Below, piece after piece: positions 36,931 through 50,094 of a stretch of 64,000 bases of DNA (its first letter is position 1; the number at the start of each line of letters is the position of its first letter). The notes under the pieces were generated by a model. That model was given only the letters and a program-made list of their open reading frames with translations. It was not told the DNA's origin and searched no databases. Location of the stretch: positions 1,984,211-2,048,210 of the forward strand of contig NZ_WHOY01000031.1 in NCBI RefSeq assembly GCF_009765445.1, in the 5' to 3' direction. Both the position numbers and the translations under genes were made by a program. The DNA comes from Pantoea sp. BAV 3049 (GTDB lineage: Bacteria > Pseudomonadota > Gammaproteobacteria > Enterobacterales > Enterobacteriaceae).

Positions 36931-37536
36931 ATGAACATTCTGATCGACAGCAAGGACAGTTTTTTTATCACCGGCACCATCGGCCTGATCAACCAGGCCT
37001 GGCTACACAGCTTTAATAACCACCCGGTTTTCCTGATCGGTGACGAAGGCACATCGCTGCTGGAGCCAGATATCATCATCGCCGATGTCTGCTCCAGCGG
37101 ATGGACGCGCTGCAATAACTCTGCCCGCAACGTAAAAAAACAGTCTCCGGCTGGCCGCCATGTTTCGCTTACCCTGACTTCTCCAGCCAGAACAGGTGCG
37201 GGGAAAGAGTGCCAGCGGCACCAGGTCCGTCTGGAAAAACAGCAGGCGGCCACCGAGCTGCAGAAGTTTTTTAAACGCGGAAACCCGGCGATTTCCCAGC
37301 CCTGGTGTAACAGAAAATCCCCTGGCGGCCAGCCGCAGGACATTATTCTGAGTAAACAGCAGGCAATGGTGGTGCAGTATACCCGCGAGGGCATGTCGCT
37401 GACCGATATTTCCCGCGTCACCAGCCTGAGCGTAAAAACCATCAGTACCCACAAGCGGGCCATCATGCGCAAGCTGGGCATGAAAAATAACAGTGAGTTC
37501 TACCAGTACACGCTGGCAGGGATCCTCCAGCGTTGA
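36931..37536 (+). CDS. LuxR-type (FixJ/NarL helix-turn-helix) transcriptional regulator
   Basis: 201-residue protein. The C-terminal ~60 residues form a LuxR helix-turn-helix: LSKQQAMVVQYTREGMSLTDI, then SLSVKTISTHKRAIMRKLGM. The N-terminal 130 residues resemble a degraded receiver domain without a clear phospho-acceptor context; IIIADV is the only candidate Asp site. This plan is shared with RcsA-, FimW- or capsule/fimbria-type regulators, but I cannot assign an orthologue. The start at 36931 has an excellent GGAGGA site. It lies between yidA and gyrB, a place without such a gene in E. coli, and converges on gyrB. Confidence 0.8.
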   Translation: MNILIDSKDSFFITGTIGLINQAWLHSFNNHPVFLIGDEGTSLLEPDIIIADVCSSGWTRCNNSARNVKKQSPAGRHVSLTLTSPARTGAGKECQRHQVRLEKQQAATELQKFFKRGNPAISQPWCNRKSPGGQPQDIILSKQQAMVVQYTREGMSLTDISRVTSLSVKTISTHKRAIMRKLGMKNNSEFYQYTLAGILQR

Positions 37537-37542
37537 GCATAA

Positions 37543-37572
37543 AAAAAGGCAGATCTTTCGATCTGCCTTTTT
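37543..37572. terminator. bidirectional terminator between the LuxR-type gene and gyrB
   Basis: Perfect 13-bp stem AAAAAGGCAGATC/GATCTGCCTTTTT with TTTC loop, A-tract on one side and T-tract on the other. Confidence 0.92.
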
Positions 37573-37594
37573 GCTGTCTGCTGCTTAAACGGCG

Positions 37595-41106
<3,512 letters not shown>

Positions 41107-41157
41107 AAACGAAGTTATTCCGCGGAAAATGCCCAGATAAAATCAGTGTTTGTTTTT

Positions 41158-41277
41158 CAACAGGCCAGGGCGACAACGGCGCAGTCAGTTTGCGTTCGGC
41201 CAGCGCACAGCCACCGGAGCGTACTTGAAGTACGTGAGGATGGCGAGCACTGCCCGGACACAAAATGGCAAGCAAGT
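41158..41277. repeat. dispersed palindromic repeat between dnaN and recF
   Basis: A 120-base, GC-rich element centred on the hairpin CGTACTT-G-AAGTACG (41220-41234), flanked by segments such as AACGGCGCAGTCAGTTTGCG and GCGAGCACTGCCCGGACAC. It resembles an intergenic repeat family I recall from Erwinia/Pantoea genomes. It fills most of the 183-base dnaN-recF gap. Confidence 0.65.
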
Positions 41278-41289
41278 TAGCCCGATAGA

Positions 41290-42390
41290 TTATAATCGCA
41301 TTGGCATGACAACGTAGGCCGCAGACTGGCTGGCCGCGTCTTCAATCTGCACGCTGGACACCGAATCGGTCAGCAGCAGGCGGACATTTTCACATTTCAG
41401 CGCATTGAGCACGTCCAGCACGTAGCTGACGTTAAACCCAATCTCCAGATCGGTGCCGCCGTAGGTGACATCCAGCATCTCTTCCGCTTCTTCCTGTTCC
41501 GGGTTATTCGCGGTTATTTTCAGCTGATTTTCGCTGATATAGAGGCGAACACCGCGGAATTTCTCGTTAGAGAGAATGGCCGCACGGGCAAAGGCCTGCT
41601 TCAGCAGATCGCAACCCGCATCCAGCGTTTTGTCCGGATTTTTCGGCAATACGCGGCGATAATCAGGGAAACGGCCATCAACCAGCTTGGAAGTAAAGAT
41701 GAAGTCGCCAACGTGCGCACGAATATTGTTGCTGCCAATCTGCACCTGCAGCGGCGTATCGCCACCATCAAGCAGACGCACCAGCTCAATCACCCCTTTA
41801 CGCGGCACGATCACTGAATGGTCCGGCAGTGACTGCCCCACCGGCATTGAGCAAACCGCCAGGCGGTGACCATCGGTCGCCACGGTACGCAACTCTTCAC
41901 CTTCAGTTTCAAACAGCATGCCGTTAAGGTAGTAGCGCACATCCTGATGAGCCATGGAGAACTGCGTCGCCTCAATCAGGCGCTTCATGGTCGCCTGCGG
42001 CAGGGTAAATTCCACTTCGCTCTGCCAGTCGTCCAGGTTCGGGAAATCACTGGCTGGCAGAGTGGACAGCGAGAAACGGCTGCGTCCGGAGCGCACCAGC
42101 ATTCTCTCGCCTTCCAGGATCACCGTGATCTCTGCGCCTTCGGGCAGGCCACGACAGATATCAAAGAATTTGCGGGCCGGAACCGTAGTCGCGCCCGGCT
42201 CGTGATCCTGCGTCAGCGCGACGCGGGCCACCATCTCCATTTCCAGATCGGTCCCGGTCAGCAGCAGGCTGCCTTCGTTGACCTGTAAAAGCAGGTTGCC
42301 GAGGATCGGTAACGTTGGACGACCGCCTAAAGGGCTGCTGACCTGCTGTAAAGGCTTGAGTAAATGCTCGCGTTCTACAATAAATTTCAT
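41290..42390 (-). CDS. dnaN: DNA polymerase III sliding clamp (beta subunit)
   Basis: 366 residues as in E. coli. Begins MKFIVEREHLLKPLQQVSSPLGGRP-type sequence and ends SAAYVVMPMRL, the clamp C-terminus that forms part of the partner-binding pocket. The three-domain clamp repeats are intact by length. Its start lies 4 bases after the dnaA stop, so the two are co-transcribed; a palindromic repeat follows before recF. Confidence 0.98.
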   Translation of the reverse strand: MKFIVEREHLLKPLQQVSSPLGGRPTLPILGNLLLQVNEGSLLLTGTDLEMEMVARVALTQDHEPGATTVPARKFFDICRGLPEGAEITVILEGERMLVRSGRSRFSLSTLPASDFPNLDDWQSEVEFTLPQATMKRLIEATQFSMAHQDVRYYLNGMLFETEGEELRTVATDGHRLAVCSMPVGQSLPDHSVIVPRKGVIELVRLLDGGDTPLQVQIGSNNIRAHVGDFIFTSKLVDGRFPDYRRVLPKNPDKTLDAGCDLLKQAFARAAILSNEKFRGVRLYISENQLKITANNPEQEEAEEMLDVTYGGTDLEIGFNVSYVLDVLNALKCENVRLLLTDSVSSVQIEDAASQSAAYVVMPMRL

Positions 42391-42394
42391 AGCG

Positions 42395-43786
42395 TCAGGA
42401 AGATAATGTTCTGATTAGATTTGAGAAATCTTCTTTAATATCGTGACTTTCTTCACGCAGCTGTTCGATTTTACGACAGGCATGAAGCACCGTGGTGTGG
42501 TCACGACCCCCGAAAGCATCACCGATTTCCGGCAAACTGTGGTTGGTCAGCTCTTTGGCCATCGCCATCGCCATCTGCCGCGGACGGGCAACAGAACGCG
42601 AGCGGCGCTTGGAGAGCAGATCAGCCACTTTGATTTTATAATACTCGGCGACAGTTTTTTGAATGTTGTCGATGGTCACCAGCTTTTCCTGTAGCGCCAG
42701 CAGATCGCGCAGCGCTTCACGGACGAAATCGATGGTGATCGCCCGACCGGTAAAGTTGGCGTTAGCAATGACGCGGTTCAGCGCGCCTTCCAGCTCACGC
42801 ACGTTGGAACGCAAACGCTTGGCAATAAAGAACGCCACTTCACCCGGCAGGCGGATGTCGTTTTCATCGGCTTTCTTCATCAGGATCGCCACGCGGGTTT
42901 CCAGCTCCGGCGGCTCGATCGCCACCGTCAGACCCCAGCCAAAGCGGGATTTAAGACGATCCTCGACCCCATTGATCTCTTTTGGATAACGATCCGAAGT
43001 CAGAATGATCTGCTGATTACCTTCCAGCAGCGCATTAAAGGTGTGGAAAAACTCTTCCTGGGATCGTTCCTTGTTAGCAAAGAACTGAATGTCATCGATA
43101 AGCAGTGCATCCACCGAGCGGTAGTAACGCTTAAATTCTTCGATAGCATTGTTCTGCAGCGCTTTGACCATGTCCTGCACAAAACGCTCGGAGTGCATAT
43201 ACACCACCCTGGCATTGGGCTTACGCGCCATGATGCCGTTCCCTACCGCATGCAACAGGTGGGTTTTGCCCAGGCCGGTGCCACCATAAAGGAACAAAGG
43301 GTTATAAGCTCCGCCAGGGTTGTCCGCAACCTGACGGGCAGCGGCACGAGCCAGCTGGTTCGACTTACCTTCAACGAAGTTGTCAAAGTTGTGTTTGGTG
43401 TTGACGTTCGAGCGGTACGAAAGCTCTGCCGGTGCCGGCATGCTGTCCCAGCTTGGACGTGCAGGGGCAGGACGAGCGCCGTGCGCAGGCGCACTGGCGT
43501 GAGCGCTGGCCATCACCGGCTGGCTGATTTGACGGGTGACCGGTTTGCTGCCCACTTCGAAACGCAGTAAAGGCGCGTCCGCCCCGCAGAAGTCATTCAG
43601 CAAGCCATTAATATTATTGAGGTATTTATCACGGACCCAATCGAGCACAAAGCGATTTGGTGCATACAAGGCCAGCGTGTTGTCGTTCAATTCGGCCTGT
43701 AATGGACGTATCCACATGCTGAATTCGGTGGCAGGTAGTTCATCCTGCAAACGGGCAAGACACTGTTGCCAAAGCGTAAGTGACAC
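42395..43786 (-). CDS. dnaA: chromosomal replication initiator DnaA
   Basis: 463-residue AAA+ initiator. Domain I starts [20 protein letters not shown]; Walker [11 protein letters not shown], Walker [10 protein letters not shown], and the domain IV helix-turn-helix signature [16 protein letters not shown] at the C-terminus. The start is the GTG at 43786 (GTGTCACTTACG), as in E. coli, with GGAG 7 bases upstream; the longer frame starting four codons earlier is rejected. Divergent from rpmH across 600 bases. Confidence 0.98.
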   Translation of the reverse strand: MSLTLWQQCLARLQDELPATEFSMWIRPLQAELNDNTLALYAPNRFVLDWVRDKYLNNINGLLNDFCGADAPLLRFEVGSKPVTRQISQPVMASAHASAPAHGARPAPARPSWDSMPAPAELSYRSNVNTKHNFDNFVEGKSNQLARAAARQVADNPGGAYNPLFLYGGTGLGKTHLLHAVGNGIMARKPNARVVYMHSERFVQDMVKALQNNAIEEFKRYYRSVDALLIDDIQFFANKERSQEEFFHTFNALLEGNQQIILTSDRYPKEINGVEDRLKSRFGWGLTVAIEPPELETRVAILMKKADENDIRLPGEVAFFIAKRLRSNVRELEGALNRVIANANFTGRAITIDFVREALRDLLALQEKLVTIDNIQKTVAEYYKIKVADLLSKRRSRSVARPRQMAMAMAKELTNHSLPEIGDAFGGRDHTTVLHACRKIEQLREESHDIKEDFSNLIRTLSS

Positions 43787-43992
43787 GGCGGACTCCACTC
43801 GAAAAAATTCGACAAGAAAAAAGGCGCTGAAGCGATAAATTCATCATTGTTGACGCATGCAGATGACGCACATACGAACCGCTATCCGCGGTTTCTCCGC
43901 CGCTGACTGACCCGGAGGATCGCTAACGGAAGGGCGGATCATAGCGCAAAGCGCAGCAGAGATCTTCACTTTCTACACAGTTTTGATCCAAT

Positions 43993-44001
43993 TTATCCAC
44001 A
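43993..44001 (+). promoter_or_regulatory. DnaA box of the dnaA promoter
   Basis: Exact TTATCCACA about 207 bases upstream of the dnaA start, in the position of the autoregulatory box between the two E. coli dnaA promoters. Confidence 0.75.
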
Positions 44002-44143
44002 GGCCAAAGATCGCGGGATAAGTTTACGCCATCACGCTCAAAAGGCATTCAGGATCGTCTGCATTCGTTAAGATTTTAAGGTGCCGTCACGTTATTACCG
44101 CAAAGTCCCTGCAACAAGATCGCAGGAAGATCCTGAAGGATCC

Positions 44144-44171
44144 TTGCGCTTTAATACAGACTCCGTATAAT
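44144..44171 (+). promoter_or_regulatory. sigma-70 promoter toward rpmH (distal)
   Basis: TTGCGC, 16-base spacer, TATAAT, reading toward rpmH about 215 bases upstream of its start. Confidence 0.7.
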
Positions 44172-44259
44172 TCCTGCCCCGGCGTGTTGCGCTCTGGCCC
44201 GAACCGGCTGGTTTTGCGGTCGAACGGGACATCCAGACGCGACTTTAACGCGAAGTAAA

Positions 44260-44288
44260 TTGACTCCGGACTGTACAATTATTACAAT
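44260..44288 (+). promoter_or_regulatory. sigma-70 promoter toward rpmH (proximal)
   Basis: TTGACT, 17-base spacer, TACAAT, about 98 bases before the rpmH ATG. Together with the distal promoter it would drive rpmH-rnpA-yidD-yidC. Confidence 0.75.
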
Positions 44289-44374
44289 CCCGCCTCTTTA
44301 TTAAAGATACACTGAGGCGTCGGTCGGTTTACTGACCATCAAGCGCGTCACCAAGTGAAATTTTCCAAGTTTAG

Positions 44375-44527
<153 letters not shown>

Positions 44528-44544
44528 TAAAAGCTAACCGCTGA

Positions 44545-44904
44545 GTGGTTAAGCTCGCATTTCCCAGGGAGTTACGTTTGTTAACTCCCACTCATTTCAC
44601 TTTCGTCTTCCAGCAGCCACAAAGAGCCGGTACGCCGCAAATCACCATACTCGGCCGCCTTAACTCGCTGGGGCATCCCCGCATCGGTCTCACCGTAGCC
44701 AAAAAAAATGTTAAACGTGCGCACGAACGCAACCGGATCAAGCGATTGACCCGCGAGAGTTTTCGCCTGCGTCAGCATGAGCTTCCTGCCATGGATTTTG
44801 TGGTGGTAGCGAAGAAAGGGGTGGCCGATCTGGATAACCGTGCGCTGGCGGAAGCGTTGGAGAAGATATGGCGTCGTCACTGTCGCCTGGCTCGCGGCTC
44901 CTGA
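44545..44904 (+). CDS. rnpA: ribonuclease P protein component
   Basis: 119 residues as in E. coli, GTG start. Basic protein cofactor of RNase P that helps the RNA subunit cut tRNA 5' leaders. The signature RNR-type region [19 protein letters not shown] and the C-terminal [11 protein letters not shown] are visible. Its 3' end overlaps yidD by 37 bases in another frame. Confidence 0.98.
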   Translation: MVKLAFPRELRLLTPTHFTFVFQQPQRAGTPQITILGRLNSLGHPRIGLTVAKKNVKRAHERNRIKRLTRESFRLRQHELPAMDFVVVAKKGVADLDNRALAEALEKIWRRHCRLARGS

Positions 44905-45125
44905 TTGGGCTGATCCGCGTCTATCAACGCGCTATCAGCCCACTGCTGGGACCCCACTGTCGCTTTCATCCAACCTGCTCGCAATATGCTATTGAGGCAT
45001 ATAGCAGGTTTGGCATGATAAAAGGCAGTTGGTTGACGATGAAACGCGTATTAAAATGCCACCCTTTGAACCCGGGTGGCGACGATCCGGTGCCGCCAAA
45101 AACCGACGATAACAGAGAACATTAA
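44868..45125 (+). CDS. yidD: membrane protein insertion efficiency factor YidD
   Basis: 85 residues as in E. coli. Small amphipathic, inner-membrane-associated protein with the conserved cysteine pattern [15 protein letters not shown] and the CHP motif [14 protein letters not shown]. It assists insertion by YidC, encoded 2 bases downstream. It overlaps rnpA. Confidence 0.97.
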   Translation: MASSLSPGSRLLIGLIRVYQRAISPLLGPHCRFHPTCSQYAIEAYSRFGMIKGSWLTMKRVLKCHPLNPGGDDPVPPKTDDNREH

Positions 45126-45127
45126 CG

Positions 45128-46771
45128 ATGGATTCGCAACGCAATCTTTTTCTCATCGCTTTTCTGTTCGTGTCTTTTATGATCTGGCAAGCCTGGCAGA
45201 CGGACCACGCTCCGCAGCCACAGCAAACCCAGACCACGCAAAACACGACAGTAAACGGTGATGCCGCCAATCAGGGCGTACCTGCCAGCGGCCAGGGCAA
45301 AACGATCACCGTTAAGACTGACGTGCTGTCTTTACAGATCAACACCCGCGGTGGCGATATTGAGCAGGCACATCTGCTGACTTACCCGGACAAAATGGGT
45401 TCTTCACAGCCATTCCAGCTGCTCGAAACCACCCCAGATTTTCTGTATCAGGCTCAGAGCGGTCTGACCGGTCGCAACGGCCCGGATAACCCGGCTAACG
45501 GTGCTCGCCCGCTGTTCACCACCACTCAGGATAGTTTTGAGCTGGCGGAGGGACAGAGCGAACTGCGTATCCCGATGACTTACACTGCTGAAAACGGCGT
45601 AACCTACACCAAAACCTTCGTTCTGAAGCGTGGTGATTTTGCGATTGGCGTCGATTATCAGGTTAACAACACCACCCAGCAGCCGCTGGAAGTGGCGATG
45701 TTTGGTCAGCTGAAGCAGACCATCGACCTGCCTAAGCATCGTGATACCGGCAGCAACAACTTTGCGTTGCACACCTTCCGTGGTGCGGCTTACTCCAGCA
45801 GTGAGAGCAACTACGAGAAGTACAAGTTCGACAAAATCAGTGATAACGAAAACCTGAACGTCAGCACCAACAATGGTTGGGTGGCGATGCTTCAGCAGTA
45901 TTTCGCCACTGCGTGGGTTCCTCGCACCGAAGGCACCAACACCCTTTATACCAGCAACCTGGGTAATGGCGTGGCGGCTGTAGGCTATAAATCTGCACCG
46001 GTGACCATCGCTGCGGGTTCACAGCAGAACCTGGCTGCCACCCTGTGGGTAGGACCGGAAATTCAGGACAAGATGGCGGCCATCGCGCCTCACCTTGACC
46101 TGACCGTTGACTATGGCTGGCTGTGGTTTATCTCTCAGCCGCTGTTCAAACTGCTGAAGTTTATCCACAGCTTTATCGGTAACTGGGGCTTTTCCATTAT
46201 CGTTATCACCTTTATCGTTCGTGGCATCATGTACCCGCTGACCAAAGCGCAGTACACCTCCATGGCGAAAATGCGCATGCTGCAGCCCAAGATTCAGGCT
46301 ATGCGTGAGCGGTTAGGTGAAGATAAGCAGCGCATGAGTCAGGAGATGATGGCGCTGTATAAGGCAGAAAAAGTGAACCCACTGGGTGGCTGTCTGCCGC
46401 TGGTTATCCAGATGCCAATCTTCCTGGCCCTGTACTACATGCTGATGGGCTCTATTGAACTGCGTCATGCGCCGTTCATCCTGTGGATCCATGACCTGTC
46501 TGCACAGGACCCGTACTACATCCTGCCGGTTCTGATGGGAATCACGATGTTCTTCATTCAGAAGATGTCGCCAACCACCGTGACCGACCCGATGCAGCAG
46601 AAGATCATGACCTTTATGCCGGTGATCTTTACCGTGTTCTTCCTGTGGTTCCCGTCAGGTCTGGTGCTGTACTACATCGTCAGTAACCTGGTGACCATTA
46701 TCCAGCAGCAGCTGATTTATCGCGGCCTGGAAAAACGTGGCCTGCACAGCCGCGACAAGAAGAAAGCGTAA
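45128..46771 (+). CDS. yidC: membrane protein insertase YidC
   Basis: 547 residues (548 in E. coli). N-terminal signal-anchor [20 protein letters not shown], a large periplasmic beta-sandwich domain (about 60-340), then five insertase-core helices from [19 protein letters not shown] onward, including the conserved Arg in [16 protein letters not shown]. It inserts proteins alone or with SecYEG. A strong terminator separates it from mnmE. Confidence 0.98.
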   Translation: MDSQRNLFLIAFLFVSFMIWQAWQTDHAPQPQQTQTTQNTTVNGDAANQGVPASGQGKTITVKTDVLSLQINTRGGDIEQAHLLTYPDKMGSSQPFQLLETTPDFLYQAQSGLTGRNGPDNPANGARPLFTTTQDSFELAEGQSELRIPMTYTAENGVTYTKTFVLKRGDFAIGVDYQVNNTTQQPLEVAMFGQLKQTIDLPKHRDTGSNNFALHTFRGAAYSSSESNYEKYKFDKISDNENLNVSTNNGWVAMLQQYFATAWVPRTEGTNTLYTSNLGNGVAAVGYKSAPVTIAAGSQQNLAATLWVGPEIQDKMAAIAPHLDLTVDYGWLWFISQPLFKLLKFIHSFIGNWGFSIIVITFIVRGIMYPLTKAQYTSMAKMRMLQPKIQAMRERLGEDKQRMSQEMMALYKAEKVNPLGGCLPLVIQMPIFLALYYMLMGSIELRHAPFILWIHDLSAQDPYYILPVLMGITMFFIQKMSPTTVTDPMQQKIMTFMPVIFTVFFLWFPSGLVLYYIVSNLVTIIQQQLIYRGLEKRGLHSRDKKKA

Positions 46772-46802
46772 TTTGCGCGATTAACCGCAAACAACCCTTT
46801 AG

Positions 46803-46834
46803 AATAAGGCGGTCAGATGACCGCCTTATTTTTT
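46803..46834 (+). terminator. intrinsic terminator after yidC
   Basis: 13-bp stem AATAAGGCGGTCA/TGACCGCCTTATT with a 2-base loop and a T6 tail. It lies 20 bases before the mnmE ATG, so mnmE may depend on readthrough or on a promoter inside yidC. Confidence 0.93.
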
Positions 46835-46853
46835 GCCTGAGTGAGAGTTAAAC

Positions 46854-48218
46854 ATGAATCATAGCGAGACCATCGTCGCCCAGGCGACCCCGCCAGGCCG
46901 TGGCGGTGTGGGCATTCTGCGCGTTTCCGGTTCGAAAGCCGCCGAAGTGGCCCAGATCCTGCTGGGCAAGTTGCCAAAACCCCGCTACGCCGACTATCTG
47001 CCGTTCCGTGATGCCGACAACACCACGCTGGATCAGGGGATAGCGCTATGGTTCCCTGGCCCTAACTCCTTTACCGGCGAAGATGTGCTGGAGTTGCAGG
47101 GACACGGCGGCCCGGTAATTCTCGACCTGCTGCTCAAACGCATTGTGGCCATAGCTGGCGTGCGCATTGCCCGTCCGGGGGAATTCTCAGAGCGTGCTTT
47201 CCTGAATGACAAGTTGGATCTGGCTCAGGCTGAGGCCATTGCAGACCTGATCGATGCCAGCTCAGAACAGGCGGCTCGCTCAGCCCTGAACTCCCTGCAG
47301 GGCGCATTTTCTCTGCGGGTGAATACCCTGGTGGAAGCACTCACTCACCTGCGAATCTTTGTGGAAGCTGCCATCGACTTCCCGGATGAGGAAATAGACT
47401 TCCTGTCAGACGGCAAAATCGAGGCCCAGCTGAATCAGGTGATTGCCGACCTCGACGGCGTACGTGCCGAAGCACGCCAGGGTAGCCTGCTGCGTGAAGG
47501 CATGAAAGTGGTGATAGCCGGTCGACCCAATGCCGGTAAATCCAGCCTGCTGAACGCACTGGCCGGTCGTGAAGCAGCCATTGTGACAGATATCGCCGGT
47601 ACCACCCGTGACGTCCTGCGTGAGCATATTCATCTCGACGGTATGCCACTGCACATCATCGATACTGCCGGGCTGCGGGAAGCCAGTGACGAAGTCGAAC
47701 GGATTGGTATTGAGCGTGCATGGAATGAAATTGAACAGGCTGACCGGGTACTGTTTATGGTCGATGGCACAACCACTGAGGCAACCGAACCTGCTGCCAT
47801 CTGGCCAGATTTTATTGCCCGCCTTCCCGCCACGCTGCCGATTACGGTGGTGCGGAATAAGGCTGATGTCACAGGTGAGACGCTGGGCATGACAGAAGTG
47901 AATGGTCACTCACTTATTCGCCTCTCCGCCCGTACTGGCGAAGGGATTGACCTGCTGCGCAATCACCTGAAAGCCAGCATGGGATTTGCCGGGAATATGG
48001 AGGGTGGCTTCCTGGCTCGTCGTCGCCATCTGCAGGCTCTGGAGTTAGCATCCACTCACTTACTGCAGGGTAAAGAGCAGTTACTGGGCGCGCGGGCGGG
48101 CGAACTGCTGGCCGAAGAGCTGCGGGCGGCACAGCAATGCCTTAGCGAGATCACCGGTGAGTTCACCTCTGATGATCTTCTGGGCCGCATCTTCTCCAGT
48201 TTTTGCATCGGAAAATAA
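46854..48218 (+). CDS. mnmE: tRNA modification GTPase MnmE
   Basis: 454 residues as in E. coli. With MnmG it builds the (carboxy)methylaminomethyl group on U34 of several tRNAs. An N-terminal tetrahydrofolate-binding domain begins [19 protein letters not shown]; the G domain (about 215-375) has [25 protein letters not shown] and NKAD; the C-terminal CIGK carries the essential cysteine. Next to it in E. coli come tnaCAB and mdtL, absent here. Confidence 0.98.
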   Translation: MNHSETIVAQATPPGRGGVGILRVSGSKAAEVAQILLGKLPKPRYADYLPFRDADNTTLDQGIALWFPGPNSFTGEDVLELQGHGGPVILDLLLKRIVAIAGVRIARPGEFSERAFLNDKLDLAQAEAIADLIDASSEQAARSALNSLQGAFSLRVNTLVEALTHLRIFVEAAIDFPDEEIDFLSDGKIEAQLNQVIADLDGVRAEARQGSLLREGMKVVIAGRPNAGKSSLLNALAGREAAIVTDIAGTTRDVLREHIHLDGMPLHIIDTAGLREASDEVERIGIERAWNEIEQADRVLFMVDGTTTEATEPAAIWPDFIARLPATLPITVVRNKADVTGETLGMTEVNGHSLIRLSARTGEGIDLLRNHLKASMGFAGNMEGGFLARRRHLQALELASTHLLQGKEQLLGARAGELLAEELRAAQQCLSEITGEFTSDDLLGRIFSSFCIGK

Positions 48219-48512
48219 TCTTCAGGTCGGGTGGCGGTTACAAAAATACAAACCGTCGCCCCTGATGACCCCGGATATTTTTTTTAAGAATCTTAAGAAT
48301 AAAAAAATAATCGATAACCTCTTTCGCTCCATGTCACTCTCTGGACGGAACGAATATAATCTGACAGACTCAGAACACAAGCAATGGCCGTCTGTCGGCT
48401 TATTGCAATCCTGCCATGGATATTAACTCAGCGTCGCAAGAGCCGGGCAACTGAAAGGAATACGGTTCTCCTGAGTGACCTTTCTGGAGCCTGTTAAACA
48501 TATAAGGACATT
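48219..48512. other. gene-free spacer after mnmE
   Basis: 294 bases, AT-rich. An imperfect hairpin (GGTGGCGGTT with AACCGTCGCC, 48229-48260) may terminate mnmE. I see no conserved small gene; a short frame crossing the mnmE end (48157-48426) has no ribosome site or similarity. Confidence 0.5.
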
Positions 48513-48950
48513 ATGAACAACAATAGCCATTACACCTTCAATGAAGGAAAGATAATTCTTCCGGAAAATTATATCGATCGCACGGTGCATGCGCTTATCG
48601 ATGACATTTCAAACAAGCCTGGTATTAACATTTCCCGCGATAAACTCTCTGATAATCAAACATTAGATGACTACCTCGATGAACAGTACCAGCAACTGAT
48701 CGCTAAAATGGTCGGCTGGGAACAAGAACCCCGCAAGCAGATCTTTCTGGGTGAAGACCGCATTCCCGGGCAAGAGATTACTTTCAGTTTTTTGCGGCAG
48801 CCAGAACACCGCCTGTGGCAGAAACAGGCCGTATTTGTGATTGGTGATAAAGATGTGCTGGTTTTCAGCCTGTCAAAAGTTTCGGCCTTCGACGAAAATG
48901 ATCAAAGCCTGCTGGACGGTATGCTGCAAAGTTTTATCCCAAACACATAA
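48513..48950 (+). CDS. DUF1795 / Eag-type T6SS effector adaptor, orphan
   Basis: 145-residue DUF1795 (DcrB-like fold) protein. The N-terminal YTFNEGKIILPENYIDRTVH and the central FSFLRQPEHRLWQKQAVFVIG segments match Eag chaperones, which bind the transmembrane regions of PAAR/Rhs type VI effectors before loading onto VgrG. No vgrG, rhs, PAAR or T6SS gene is next to it, so its client must be elsewhere or lost. No signal peptide, consistent with a cytoplasmic chaperone. An AAGGACA-type site is upstream. Its DNA is more AT-rich than the neighbours. The DcrB lipoprotein role is unlikely without a signal. Confidence 0.72.
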   Translation: MNNNSHYTFNEGKIILPENYIDRTVHALIDDISNKPGINISRDKLSDNQTLDDYLDEQYQQLIAKMVGWEQEPRKQIFLGEDRIPGQEITFSFLRQPEHRLWQKQAVFVIGDKDVLVFSLSKVSAFDENDQSLLDGMLQSFIPNT

Positions 48951-49302
48951 TTGATCGTCATCAGAGATATCTATTTTGCCGGTCATGATGACCGGCACTA
49001 TTGATGGAAATATTGGCCTGGCTGTTGCTGGTAATAGCGTATTTGATCTTGTCAGTTTCGTCGCCTTCCGGATATTAACCAGGCTGCTCTGCGATAAAGT
49101 GAAAAAATTGTTATTTCTATGTTAGTAATTTAAAGGGTGAGCGCCACTTCAGCCACCGCTCTCCGCAGGGGTCATCCAGCCCTTGTGCTCAGGATGATAT
49201 TAATCCGAATTTGTCAGCAAAAACGGTAAACCTGCGTGATATTTCTTAAGAAAATTCTTACAATACCGGGGTGATTTTTCGACCATTTTCACGGAGCGAC
49301 AG
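48951..49302. other. gene-free, AT-rich spacer between the Eag-type gene and yieE
   Basis: 352 bases. A GCCGGTCA-TGA-TGACCGGC hairpin (48978-48996) may end the Eag transcript. A 24-codon hydrophobic frame at 49004-49078 lacks a ribosome site and is not called. Promoter-like AT-rich sequence lies at about 49080-49130. Confidence 0.5.
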
Positions 49303-50040
49303 ATGGCAAGTCATTTTGCTCGCTGGACCCTGACTGATTCCAGCGTCCCGGTACACCGACTCTCTCTGCAGACAGTGGATTATGCCCGTGCACTCCCGGA
49401 ACGACGCCAGATCCGCTATCTTGCCTCACGTACGCTGCTGGCTGAGCTGATGTGGCGTGTTTACGGCATAGTTCAGCTTCCCGAAGTGATCGCTGACAGC
49501 ACCGGCCGACCGAAATTTGCCGATGGCACCCTGCCGGATTTCAGCATCGGCTATGCCGGTAATATCGTGGGCGTCCTGCTGGCGGAAGAAGGCAGTCGTG
49601 CCGGGCTGGGAATGGAGATAGTCCGTGCGCACAGCCGCCAGACCCTGGAGCTGCACTCCAGAGACATCTCTTCCGGTGAAAAAGCATGGATTCGGGCACA
49701 GGCTGACCCCGATGAAGCCGCAACTCAGCTTTGGGCGCTACGTCAGAGCGTGCTGAAATTAACCGGTGAAGCTTCAGACAGTGCTTCTCTGCAGCTGCAC
49801 CCGGCCTCAGGACGGCTCCGCTCGGCTCTCTGTCCGGACCTTCAGGCGATTTCTGACGTGGAAGCGCTAATCATCTGGTCCTGTGCGCTGGCACCGGCCA
49901 GTGAACGGCTGCATTTATGGGAGTTTGACGGCAGTCAAAACTGGCGGCGGTTGCAGGACATTCAGACTCACACACATAGCATGGGGCCACGCACGCTGCG
50001 TTTAACCAGTCTGCCACCTGAAAAATCCCTGCACGCCTGA
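49303..50040 (+). CDS. yieE: 4'-phosphopantetheinyl transferase family protein YieE
   Basis: 245-residue protein matching E. coli YieE (249), a distant member of the Sfp/AcpT phosphopantetheinyl transferase superfamily with no proven carrier protein. ASRTLLAELMWRVYG and the FSIGYAGNIVGV segment correspond to the conserved N-terminal half. The metal-binding acid pair normally seen as GxDxE (GLDME in E. coli YieE, from memory) reads GLGMEIV here, so the first aspartate is glycine. The second region WALRQSVLKLTGE lacks the KE of active Sfp enzymes, as does E. coli YieE. Activity is therefore doubtful. yieF, its neighbour in E. coli, is absent. Confidence 0.85.
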   Translation: MASHFARWTLTDSSVPVHRLSLQTVDYARALPERRQIRYLASRTLLAELMWRVYGIVQLPEVIADSTGRPKFADGTLPDFSIGYAGNIVGVLLAEEGSRAGLGMEIVRAHSRQTLELHSRDISSGEKAWIRAQADPDEAATQLWALRQSVLKLTGEASDSASLQLHPASGRLRSALCPDLQAISDVEALIIWSCALAPASERLHLWEFDGSQNWRRLQDIQTHTHSMGPRTLRLTSLPPEKSLHA

Positions 50041-50062
50041 GAAAGGCTTTGAACGGAAAGCA

Positions 50063-50086
50063 TCAGGCCGGAGTACTCCGGCCTGA
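50063..50086. terminator. perfect 24-bp palindrome between convergent yieE and adeP
   Basis: TCAGGCCGGAGT/ACTCCGGCCTGA, fully self-complementary, located 22 bases after yieE and 8 before the adeP stop. Probably a bidirectional terminator, though without a T-tract. Confidence 0.6.
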
Positions 50087-50094
50087 ATCATCAC

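Noticed and set aside
48157..48426. 89-codon frame across the mnmE 3' end
   Set aside because: It starts inside mnmE in another frame without a ribosome site and shows no similarity.
49004..49078. 24-codon hydrophobic frame that could be a small membrane protein
   Set aside because: No Shine-Dalgarno sequence, directly after a hairpin, and no known relative; chance is more likely.
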